Shown: in pieces, positions 1-4,490 of the stretch
Layout: every line of letters begins with the position of its first letter
How positions within the stretch are numbered: position 1 is the first letter of the stretch
From: Actinomycetota bacterium
GTDB lineage: Bacteria > Actinomycetota > Actinomycetes > S36-B12
NCBI GenBank assembly: GCA_009702725.1
Contig: WLHM01000118.1
Span: 1-5,156, forward strand
DNA length: 5,156 nt
Reading direction: 5' to 3'
Program-made: the position numbers and the translations under genes
Notes under the pieces: model-generated
Databases searched by the model: none
What the model was told of the DNA's origin: nothing
Seen by the model: the letters and a program-made list of their open reading frames with translations, nothing else

Positions 1-1
1 C

Positions 2-871
2 ATCTCGGGGGTACTAGGAGTCATTGCCCTGCTAGCACTAATCCTCGTCGAGACCCGGCGGGCCGCGGCCGGCAAGATCGTCATTCTTGACCTGCGCCTG
101 TTTCGCATTCGATCCTTCGCAGCCGGTAACGGGGTCGCTGTTGTTGTCAGCCTCGGCGAATTCGGATTGCTTTTCACCCTCCCCCTCTTCTTGCAGGCGG
201 TCCGCGGATACAACGCGCTGGAAACCGGCGTTATCTTGCTGGCACTTGCCATTGGCTCATTCTTCGCATCCGGCGCTGGTGCCCCAATTTCCCAGCGGGT
301 GGGACCGGTTCGAGTCCTGCAACTTGGCATGCTGCTCGAAGTCATCGGGATCCTCGGCCTGGGTTTTGTGATCTCCCCCGAAATCACCGGCTGGGGCCTG
401 GCCCCGTGGCTGTTCCTCTACGGGATGGGCGTCGGCTTTGCCACCGCGCAGTTGACCGGGGTCGTACTTTCGGAGGTACCCGTTGCCGACTCTGGGCAGG
501 CCAGCGCCGTGCAGTCAACCTCGCGCCAAGTTGGCGCTGCCATCGGTACCGCCATTTTGGGGACAACTTTGCTCATCGGGCTCGGAAGCGCGGTGACCAG
601 CCAACTCGAGGCCCGCGGGATACCCACCGCCCAGGCCCAAGAGGTTTCCCAAGCGGTGGCCAGTTCAGCCGGGCAGGCGATTCCCGGGCTCGCCTCGGCC
701 CCTGGGGGCGATGTCTTGGTCGAAGGGGCCTCCGCGGGCTTCGCCCAGGCCACCAAACTGGTCTCCTGGGTGGCCGGGTTCTTTGTCCTCCTGGGCCTAT
801 TAACCAGTTTGCTTTTGCCCAAAAACACCGCACGCGTACTCTCTGAGGGGTACGCACCGCCCAAGAGTTGA
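2..871 (+). CDS. DHA2-type (EmrB/QacA-like) MFS drug exporter, 3' part
   Basis: This is the C-terminal 289 residues of an integral membrane transporter; the frame is open to the left edge, so the start is outside the window. By family, such proteins use the proton gradient to export drugs or other hydrophobic or cationic compounds. About seven hydrophobic segments are visible, at fragment residues roughly 3-16, 43-64, 72-92, 100-120, 133-153, 179-200 and 253-275. This fits the second half of a 14-segment DHA2 protein. Family-like stretches include DLRLFRIRSFAAGN before a membrane helix, the YNALETGVILLALAIGS region, and SEVPVADSGQASAVQSTSRQ followed by VGAAIGTAILG, which is typical of the EmrB/QacA group. 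A Gln/Ala-rich extramembrane loop precedes the last helix. The gene ends 64 bp before HU, and no terminator is obvious between them. The real substrate cannot be read from sequence. An ATG- or TTG-initiated protein starting internally near 167 is unlikely, because similarity continues upstream of it. Confidence 0.9.
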   Translation: MSGVLGVIALLALILVETRRAAAGKIVILDLRLFRIRSFAAGNGVAVVVSLGEFGLLFTLPLFLQAVRGYNALETGVILLALAIGSFFASGAGAPISQRVGPVRVLQLGMLLEVIGILGLGFVISPEITGWGLAPWLFLYGMGVGFATAQLTGVVLSEVPVADSGQASAVQSTSRQVGAAIGTAILGTTLLIGLGSAVTSQLEARGIPTAQAQEVSQAVASSAGQAIPGLASAPGGDVLVEGASAGFAQATKLVSWVAGFFVLLGLLTSLLLPKNTARVLSEGYAPPKS

Positions 872-903
872 ACCACCAGCCCAGCAACCCGCTGTGCTAC
901 CGT

Positions 904-916
904 TGATTGACAATCA
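904..916. promoter_or_regulatory. 13-bp perfect palindrome upstream of the HU gene
   Basis: TGATTG-A-CAATCA is a perfect inverted repeat with 6-bp arms around one base. It ends 8 bp before the AGGAGG ribosome binding site of the HU gene. It contains TTGACA (907-912), a perfect -35 hexamer, but a -10 at normal spacing would fall on the ribosome binding site, so a promoter here is doubtful. It may be a repressor operator or a chance palindrome. No regulator is assigned. Confidence 0.35.
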
Positions 917-924
917 TTTCCACT

Positions 925-930
925 AGGAGG
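925..930 (+). promoter_or_regulatory. Ribosome binding site of the HU gene
   Basis: A perfect AGGAGG lies 5 bp before the ATG at 936. It decides between this ATG and the out-of-frame ATG at 932, which overlaps the same stretch and is too close to the site. Confidence 0.85.
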
Positions 931-935
931 AATGC

Positions 936-1214
936 ATGAATCGCACCGAACTCGTGAGTGCCATTGCCGCACAGACCGGCTCAACCGCTACGGCAGTTGA
1001 CCAGATCCTCGCCGGCTTGAGTTCAGTTATCACCGAACAGCTCGTCAAGGGCGAGAAAGTCACCATCCCCGGCTTTGTGACTTTCGAGACCGCAGATCGC
1101 GCTGCCCGCACCGGCCGCAATCCCCAGACCGGCGAAACCCTCCAGATTGCCGCAAAGCGTGCCGTCAAGGTTTCCGCCGGACAGTCACTCAAGCGCGCAG
1201 TTGCTGGTAACTAG
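936..1214 (+). CDS. HU-family nucleoid DNA-binding protein
   Basis: This 92-residue protein has the usual length of a bacterial HU/IHF-family subunit. These proteins form intertwined dimers that bend DNA non-specifically and help compact the nucleoid. The N-terminal helical part (MNRTELVSAIAAQTG, about 1-40) is followed by the family core GFVTFETADRAARTGRNPQT (46-65) and then GE. This core contains the conserved Gly46-Phe47 turn, the basic arm residues Arg55, Arg58 and Arg61, and Pro63, the residue expected to intercalate into DNA. The C-terminal strand and helix (KRAVKVSAGQSLKRAV) complete the fold. It lacks the long Lys/Ala/Pro-rich tail seen in some actinobacterial HU proteins (HupB, Hlp), so it is the short form. 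A strong ribosome binding site supports the start. It appears monocistronic, ending in a very strong terminator. It could be called hup, but which paralogue is unclear. Confidence 0.95.
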   Translation: MNRTELVSAIAAQTGSTATAVDQILAGLSSVITEQLVKGEKVTIPGFVTFETADRAARTGRNPQTGETLQIAAKRAVKVSAGQSLKRAVAGN

Positions 1215-1233
1215 TTAGACCGCTCAGCTTTTT

Positions 1234-1251
1234 AGTCACATAAGTGTGGCT
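1234..1251 (+). other. Small hairpin in the HU 3' untranslated region
   Basis: AGTCACA-TAAG-TGTGGCT can form a 7-bp stem (one G-U pair) with a 4-base loop, immediately before the large terminator stem. It is not followed by a T-run in either direction, so it is not itself a terminator. It could stabilise the transcript 3' end or be incidental. Confidence 0.35.
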
Positions 1252-1254
1252 GGG

Positions 1255-1330
1255 CCCGCCTCCTGGTGAGTTGTAGCAAGAAGACATCAAGTTTTCTTGT
1301 AACAACTCATCAGGGGGCGGGTACTTTTTT
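1255..1330 (+). terminator. Long Rho-independent terminator of the HU gene
   Basis: Arms 1255-1282 and 1294-1321 pair over 28 positions with a single mismatch, counting three G-U pairs. Three further pairs (1283-1285 with 1291-1293) close the stem down to a 5-base loop. The base of the stem is GC-rich (CCCGCC/GGCGGG), and TAC plus six T (1325-1330) follow on the + strand. This is a classic intrinsic terminator for rightward transcription from HU. It lies between convergent genes, but the - strand side has no T-run after the stem, so termination of glyS here would depend on the stem alone. Confidence 0.9.
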
Positions 1331-1347
1331 CTGCGAAGCCGCCTTGC

Positions 1348-2730
1348 TTAACAGGCCGGCAGTCGAGCAGCCAGCCAGCCGGCCACCGCGTCTAGCCCGA
1401 TCCGCTCCTGCTGCATGGTGTCGCGCTCACGAATGGTGACGGCCTGATCTTCCAAAGTTTCGAAGTCGACGGTGATGCAAAATGGCGTGCCAACTTCGTC
1501 TTGGCGCCGGTAGCGACGGCCGATAGCTCCTGCATCGTCAAAGTCAACGTTCCAGCGTTTGCGAAGATCCGCGGCTAGATCCTTAGCCTTCGGTGAAAGA
1601 TCTGCATTACGCGACAGAGGCAGCACTGCTGCCTTTACCGGTGCCAGGCGGGGATCAAAACGCAGCACTGTTCTGGTGTCGACGCCGCCCTTGGCGTTCG
1701 GGGCTTCATCCTCGGCGTAGGAGTCAAGCAGGAATGCCAAAACCGCGCGCGATAGCCCTGCCGCCGGTTCGATTACGTAAGGCACCCAGCGCTCATTCTT
1801 TTCCTGATCGAAATACGACAGGTCAGTGCCCGAATGCTCACCATGGGTGGTCAGATCAAAGTCGGTGCGATTGGCGATGCCCTCAAGTTCAGCCCACTCT
1901 GAACCAGCGAACCTAAACCGGTATTCGATATCGACTGTACGTTTTGAGTAGTGGCTGAGTTTTTCTTTCGGATGCTCAAAGAACCTCATGTTCTCTGGGT
2001 CCATACCTAGGTCGACATACCACTGCCAGCGCTGCTCAAGCCAATAATCGTGCCACTGCTCATCGGTTCCCGGCTCGACGAAGAACTCCATCTCCATCTG
2101 TTCGAACTCGCGAGTACGGAAAATAAAGTTACCCGGCGTGATTTCATTTCGAAAACTCTTACCTGTTTGGCCAATACCAAATGGCGGCTTTTTACGGGCT
2201 GACGTCATGACATTTAAATAGTTAACGAAAATCCCTTGGGCAGTTTCAGGGCGCAGGTAGTGGACGGCCCCGGCATCTTCGACAACCCCGATGGTCGTGC
2301 GTAGCATGCCATTGAAATCCCGGGGCTCGGTGAAATCGCCCTTCGTGCCACAGTTGGTGCAGGTGATATCGGCAAGACCATTGACCGGCTCCTTGCCGTG
2401 CTTGTCTTGATATGCCTCAATTAGTTGATCCGCGCGCCAGCGCTTATGGCACTTCTTACATTCGGTCAATGGATCCACAAATGCATTGACGTGGCCCGAT
2501 GCCTCCCAAACCTGCGGCGCCAAGATGATCGACGAATCAAGGCCCACGACGTCATCGCGGCCGCGAACCATGTGCTGCCACCACTGCCGGCGAATATTGT
2601 CCTTGAGCTCCACGCCATTGGGGCCGTAATCCCAGGCAGACCTCGTGCCACCGTAAATCTCGGAGGACTGGAAGATGAACCCACGCCGCTTACATAGATT
2701 TACAACGGCTTCAACACGATCGGTGGCCAT
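1348..2730 (-). CDS. glyS: Glycyl-tRNA synthetase, alpha2 (class II) type
   Basis: The 460-residue cytoplasmic enzyme charges tRNA-Gly with glycine using ATP. It is the homodimeric type found in actinobacteria, eukaryotes and archaea, not the bacterial alpha2beta2 GlyQS type. From the N-terminus: a WDYGPNGVELKDNIRRQWW motif-1 region (33-51); a probable zinc site formed by Cys91, Cys94, Cys124 and Cys127; RPETAQGIF (160-168); motif 2 with FRNEITPGNFIFRTREFE (193-210); and motif 3 in EPAAGLSRAVLAFLLDSY (321-338). The C-terminal anticodon-binding domain runs from about 360 to the end, with DDAGAIGRRYRRQDEVGTPF (398-417) and VTIRERDTMQQER. I chose the ATG at 2730 because AAGGAG lies 7 bp upstream and MATDRVEAVVNLCKRRGF matches the family N-terminus. 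An in-frame upstream start would add 12 atypical residues. The gene converges on HU. No T-box structure was recognised upstream. Confidence 0.97.
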   Translation of the reverse strand: MATDRVEAVVNLCKRRGFIFQSSEIYGGTRSAWDYGPNGVELKDNIRRQWWQHMVRGRDDVVGLDSSIILAPQVWEASGHVNAFVDPLTECKKCHKRWRADQLIEAYQDKHGKEPVNGLADITCTNCGTKGDFTEPRDFNGMLRTTIGVVEDAGAVHYLRPETAQGIFVNYLNVMTSARKKPPFGIGQTGKSFRNEITPGNFIFRTREFEQMEMEFFVEPGTDEQWHDYWLEQRWQWYVDLGMDPENMRFFEHPKEKLSHYSKRTVDIEYRFRFAGSEWAELEGIANRTDFDLTTHGEHSGTDLSYFDQEKNERWVPYVIEPAAGLSRAVLAFLLDSYAEDEAPNAKGGVDTRTVLRFDPRLAPVKAAVLPLSRNADLSPKAKDLAADLRKRWNVDFDDAGAIGRRYRRQDEVGTPFCITVDFETLEDQAVTIRERDTMQQERIGLDAVAGWLAARLPAC

Positions 2731-2737
2731 TTTTGCG

Positions 2738-2743
2738 CTCCTT
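2738..2743 (-). promoter_or_regulatory. Ribosome binding site of glyS
   Basis: AAGGAG on the - strand sits 7 bp before the ATG at 2730. It fixes the start of glyS at this ATG rather than at the upstream in-frame codon at 2766. Confidence 0.8.
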
Positions 2744-2820
2744 CTTGAGCGCGAGGCGCGCTCCACTCCGGCTGGCTGTCGGCGGACAACCGAAGTCTAG
2801 GCAAGGGCCACAATTTCTCG

Positions 2821-2838
2821 GTGACCGGTACCTGTCAC
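2821..2838. promoter_or_regulatory. 18-bp imperfect palindrome upstream of glyS
   Basis: GTGACCGGTACCTGTCAC reads as GTGAC-N8-GTCAC with GGTACC at its centre, so 16 of 18 positions are symmetric. It lies about 90 bp upstream of the glyS start, inside the region expected to contain its promoter. It looks like a dimer-binding operator, but no known regulator site was matched: the half-sites are further apart than in the TGTGA-N6-TCACA type of CRP sites. Confidence 0.35.
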
Positions 2839-2943
2839 ATTAGGTTGTTTGTCATCGCGAGTTGGCTTGGGTGGCGGGTAGTAGGGCTGGCACTTATGGG
2901 TCTGGGACTGCGCCGCGGGGAAGGTACGGTCTTTCATCTTTGG

Positions 2944-2981
2944 TTAACCGCTCTTCTTTGTGAGCGCAAAGTGTTGGTTAA
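2944..2981. repeat. Nested inverted repeat in the glyS-peptide gap
   Basis: TTAACC (2944-2949) is mirrored by GGTTAA (2976-2981). Inside it CGCTC (2949-2953) is mirrored by GAGCG (2962-2966). The RNA of either strand could form a small two-part hairpin. There is no clear T-run to make it a strong terminator, though the - strand copy begins with TTTT. Function unknown. Confidence 0.3.
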
Positions 2982-3167
2982 AATCTAGGTGCGTCACAAG
3001 TTCATTTTTGGGGGTTGGTGGTGGCTCGGCGTCTACGTATCTTGACGAACGAGCATTGTCATCATGTTGAGGTGCGAGGCGCTTTCCCTAGCGTGTTCGA
3101 GGCCACTACCGCAAACCGCCGACCCCAAGCCGCGAGCGGTCAGGGGCCAGCAACAGGGTTTAAACAC

Positions 3168-3185
3168 CCCCGCCTAATGGCGGGG
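3168..3185 (-). terminator. Probable terminator of the small-peptide array
   Basis: CCCCGCC-ATTA-GGCGGGG on the - strand is a perfect 7-bp GC stem with a 4-base loop. It starts 7 bp after the stop codon of peptide gene C and is followed by GTGTTT. The position directly after the last copy and the compact GC stem fit an intrinsic terminator for leftward transcription, although the T-run is weak. Confidence 0.65.
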
Positions 3186-3192
3186 AAGGTTG

Positions 3193-3357
3193 CTACTCTT
3201 CATTAAACGGTTCGAAAGGACGCAAAACAGGGTATTGGGAAGAGGAGCTTTGGGCGCCGCTGATACCGGCAGCGCCTGGCCGCACCCAAAGAACACCGAG
3301 TGCGAGGCGATCAGACGGCGCTGAACTAATCGGCGAATTCACGTCACTATTTGGCAC
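3193..3357 (-). CDS. Small tandem peptide C, candidate precursor peptide
   Basis: This is the third and last gene of the tandem array, with 54 residues and a GTG start. I chose the GTG because the following residues (PNSDVNSPISSAP) align with the starts of copies A and B, and GGAG and AGGAG lie 6 and 11 bp upstream. The front part keeps the array consensus: SSAP at 11-14, RLALGV at 17-22, WVRPG at 24-28 and AGI at 30-32. The junction is Ser-Gly (33-34) instead of Gly-Gly. The back part (35-54) is Ser-rich, then has YPVLRPFEPFNEE; it has no Cys, unlike A and B, but keeps the final Glu-Glu. Compared with B, the conserved codons show many synonymous third-base changes. Its last 13 bp plus flank match copy A at 17 of 18 bases. 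No family recognised. The most diverged copy, and it could be decaying, though the frame is intact. Confidence 0.65.
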   Translation of the reverse strand: MPNSDVNSPISSAPSDRLALGVLWVRPGAAGISGAQSSSSQYPVLRPFEPFNEE

Positions 3358-3418
3358 CTGGTGCTCCACTCCTCTCGTTGTGGTCTTTACAGGTATGAAC
3401 TGCTTCGTTGAGTGTTTA

Positions 3419-3583
3419 CTATTCTTCGCTACCCTCAAAGCAGATGAACGAGTTAGGGTATAAAAAGGCGGGGTTTAGGGTGCCGCCGATACCGGCTACA
3501 CCCGGGCGCACCCAACTAACACCGAGTGCGAGGCGAACAGTTGGCGCTGAAGTAACTGGTGAGATAACATCAAAATTTGGCAT
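3419..3583 (-). CDS. Small tandem peptide B, candidate precursor peptide
   Basis: The middle copy encodes 54 residues from an ATG. The upstream stretch GAGAAGGATGGAACACTAG aligns with the same stretch before copy C and supplies a weak purine-rich ribosome binding site. The front part matches copy A at 30 of the first 38 residues: MPN at 1-3, SAPT at 12-15, RLALGV at 17-22, WVRPGVAGIGG at 24-34 and TLNP at 35-38. The back part is AFLYPNSFICFEGSEE, with a single Cys48 in a CFEG block shared with copy A, and the constant Glu-Glu end. It is 7 residues shorter than A. There is no signal peptide and no clear membrane segment. Several conserved residues differ from A only by synonymous bases (for example Ser12, Ala19, Gly21, Val29), which supports translation. 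Function unknown; a RiPP or bacteriocin precursor is the leading guess. Confidence 0.75.
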   Translation of the reverse strand: MPNFDVISPVTSAPTVRLALGVSWVRPGVAGIGGTLNPAFLYPNSFICFEGSEE

Positions 3584-3644
3584 CTAGTGTTCCATCCTTC
3601 TCGTAGTGATCTTTTTAGGTGTGAACTGCTTCGTTGAATGGTTA

Positions 3645-3830
3645 CTACTCTTCATTACCCTCAAAGCACGAACTACATAGATGTCCGTTATCGTCGCAAT
3701 ATGAATAATAACCGGAGGGGTTTAGGGTGCCGCCGATACCGGCCACACCCGGGCGCACCCAGCCAACTCCGAGGGCGAGGCGACCAGTTGGCGCGGAACT
3801 TGCTGGGGTTGCAATATCAATATTTGGCAT
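3645..3830 (-). CDS. Small tandem peptide A, candidate precursor peptide
   Basis: The promoter-proximal copy encodes 61 residues and has the best start signal: AGGAGG 6 bp before the ATG. Front part: MPNIDIATPASSAPTGRLAL then GVGWVRPGVAGIGG, ending in Gly33-Gly34. Back part: TLNPSGYYSYCDDNGHLCSS then CFEGNEE, with three Cys (45, 52, 55; spacing C-x6-C-x2-C), three Tyr and an acidic end. The conserved front, the double glycine and the divergent Cys/aromatic-rich back resemble leader and core regions of peptides that are cleaved and modified or exported. However, the front lacks the amphipathic helix and ELxxIxGG motif of classical double-glycine leaders, and no maturation gene is visible. It follows a phosphoribosyltransferase gene on the same strand after a 177-bp gap, so it may have its own promoter. 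Alternatives are a small regulatory or structural protein. Family not recognised. Confidence 0.8.
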   Translation of the reverse strand: MPNIDIATPASSAPTGRLALGVGWVRPGVAGIGGTLNPSGYYSYCDDNGHLCSSCFEGNEE

Positions 3831-3836
3831 AGCGTT

Positions 3837-3842
3837 CCTCCT
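3837..3842 (-). promoter_or_regulatory. Ribosome binding site of peptide gene A
   Basis: A perfect AGGAGG on the - strand lies 6 bp before the ATG at 3830. Copies B and C have weaker, related purine-rich stretches instead, suggesting that A is translated best. Confidence 0.8.
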
Positions 3843-3979
3843 GGCCCGGGTTCACGAATAACTAGTACATCGCCATGAGAACACAGCCCGACAAGAAAGG
3901 CAAGGAAAACCGCTAGTGGGTCCCGAAATATTTCCGCTTCCCCAAGCAATTAGCCACCACAAAGCTATCTGCTGTCGCG

Positions 3980-4000
3980 CCCGCCAATCTGACGGGCGGG
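3980..4000 (-). terminator. Possible hairpin after the phosphoribosyltransferase gene
   Basis: CCCGCC (3980-3985) and GGCGGG (3995-4000) form a 6-bp GC stem with a 9-base loop, beginning 7 bp after the stop codon on the - strand. There is no T-run behind it, so it may be a weak terminator, an attenuating hairpin before the peptide array, or incidental. Confidence 0.4.
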
Positions 4001-4007
4001 AGACCGG

Positions 4008-4490
4008 CTAGTCCACAGCAAGCAGTTTTAGCGCCGCACTTTCATCCATAGTGTCGAAATCTTCATAATGCCAAGCTAATGACCTGCGTACCAGAGGTTT
4101 ATCGATCGCGATGATCTGGTCATAGCGCCGAGTCAGATCTGCCATTGACTCCCGCGGGCACACTGGCACGGCCAAGGCCAGTGATGCTGGATTCAAATTC
4201 GCTATCACTTGGGCTGCTACCCGGGCAACCGCCCCAGTTTCAACACCGTCGTCGATGACGATCACATGTAAGCCGGTTACCGGGGGCACCTCGAAAACTA
4301 TCGGCCCGTCCTCGGTGCGAAGTACCGGCAAAGCAAGAACTTGAACACCAAGGTCACGACCGACCGGCAGCGCCACCGGTACCCCGTTTGGAATGACCGC
4401 AAGGACGACAACTGGTGATCGCGCATACTCGGCCCTCACCAGTTCGGCAAGTTTCTCGCCAGCGTCACTTAGATTTTCGAATGACTTCAT
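4008..4490 (-). CDS. Phosphoribosyltransferase-like protein (COG1926-like, short)
   Basis: This 160-residue protein has the type I phosphoribosyltransferase pattern. Four hydrophobic residues and two Asp, then a small loop, form the PRPP-binding motif at HVIVIDDGVETGAVAR (75-90; Asp80-Asp81), a close variant of VxxVDDxxxTGxT. The stretch VIPNGVPVALPVGRDLGV (32-49) and the end LAVPVCPRESMADLTRRYDQ (106-125) then WHYEDFDTMDESAALKLL (140-157) follow the layout of predicted phosphoribosyltransferases of COG1926. It is shorter than I expect for that group (roughly 200 residues); the middle segment between about 55 and 72 seems reduced. The usual Thr after Gly86 is replaced by Ala87-Val88. Substrate and activity are therefore uncertain. 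Its ATG overlaps the stop of the upstream gene (ATGA) and has no clear ribosome binding site of its own, indicating translational coupling. Confidence 0.8.
   Translation of the reverse strand: MKSFENLSDAGEKLAELVRAEYARSPVVVLAVIPNGVPVALPVGRDLGVQVLALPVLRTEDGPIVFEVPPVTGLHVIVIDDGVETGAVARVAAQVIANLNPASLALAVPVCPRESMADLTRRYDQIIAIDKPLVRRSLAWHYEDFDTMDESAALKLLAVD

Larger units (their letters stand above)
2767..3167. other. Intergenic stretch without a convincing gene
   Basis: About 400 bp separate glyS from the end of the small-peptide array. Open frames here are short, lack good ribosome binding sites and resemble nothing I recognise. The stretch should hold the glyS promoter. A TAGACT hexamer (- strand, about 60 bp before the glyS start) and TAATGT further up fit the loose actinobacterial -10 TANNNT, but neither has a good -35. 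Two inverted repeats are noted separately (2821-2838 and 2944-2981). No tRNA fold was found. Confidence 0.6.
3193..3842 (-). repeat. Tandem array of three ~226-bp gene-plus-linker units
   Basis: Starts of the three copies lie 226 and 247 bp apart; the 21-bp excess is an insertion in the variable part of copy A. Both linkers, 3358-3418 and 3584-3644, are exactly 61 bp and agree at about 49 of 61 positions. They include an invariant 16-base block, TGAACTGCTTCGTTGA on the + strand. The array thus arose by duplication of a unit that includes the upstream ribosome-binding region, followed by divergence concentrated in the 3' part of each gene. Confidence 0.85.

Noticed and set aside
907..929. TTGACA plus TAGGAG as a promoter for HU.
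   Set aside because: The spacing is only 11 bp, and the putative -10 coincides with the ribosome binding site.
2731..2766. A 12-residue N-terminal extension of glycyl-tRNA synthetase.
   Set aside because: The ribosome binding site at 2738-2743 lies inside this extension and points to the ATG at 2730, where family similarity begins.
3072..3081. GTGCGAGGCG, identical to the block encoding RLA-type residues in copies B and C, lies 228 bp from the copy C block, almost the array period; possible decayed fourth copy.
   Set aside because: The flanking sequence on both sides cannot be aligned with the array, no frame is conserved, and the probable terminator after copy C intervenes. A single 10-base match is too little.
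2767..3192. A tRNA gene or T-box leader upstream of glyS.
   Set aside because: No cloverleaf with a GGTTCGA-type T-arm and acceptor pairing was found, and no T-box-like conserved block precedes a terminator.
3015..3206. A + strand open frame of 63 codons starting TTG.
   Set aside because: It has a poor start, runs through the hairpin at 3168-3185 into the stop of peptide C on the other strand, and shows no recognisable motif.
3193..3357. Pup-like modifier or lasso-peptide precursor for the array peptides.
   Set aside because: There is no C-terminal GG(Q/E) as in Pup. No Gly-led core with an acidic residue at positions 7-9 after the junction and no nearby lasso cyclase or protease gene was seen.
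3638..3832. A + strand frame of 64 codons antisense to peptide A.
   Set aside because: No ribosome binding site, and composition expected from the complement of a real gene.
3722..3949. A - strand frame of 75 codons with a hydrophobic stretch (AVFLAFLVGL), overlapping peptide A in another frame.
   Set aside because: It has a TTG start without a ribosome binding site, and its overlap with A is out of frame and not preserved as an open frame in copies B and C. Selection clearly acts on the A frame.
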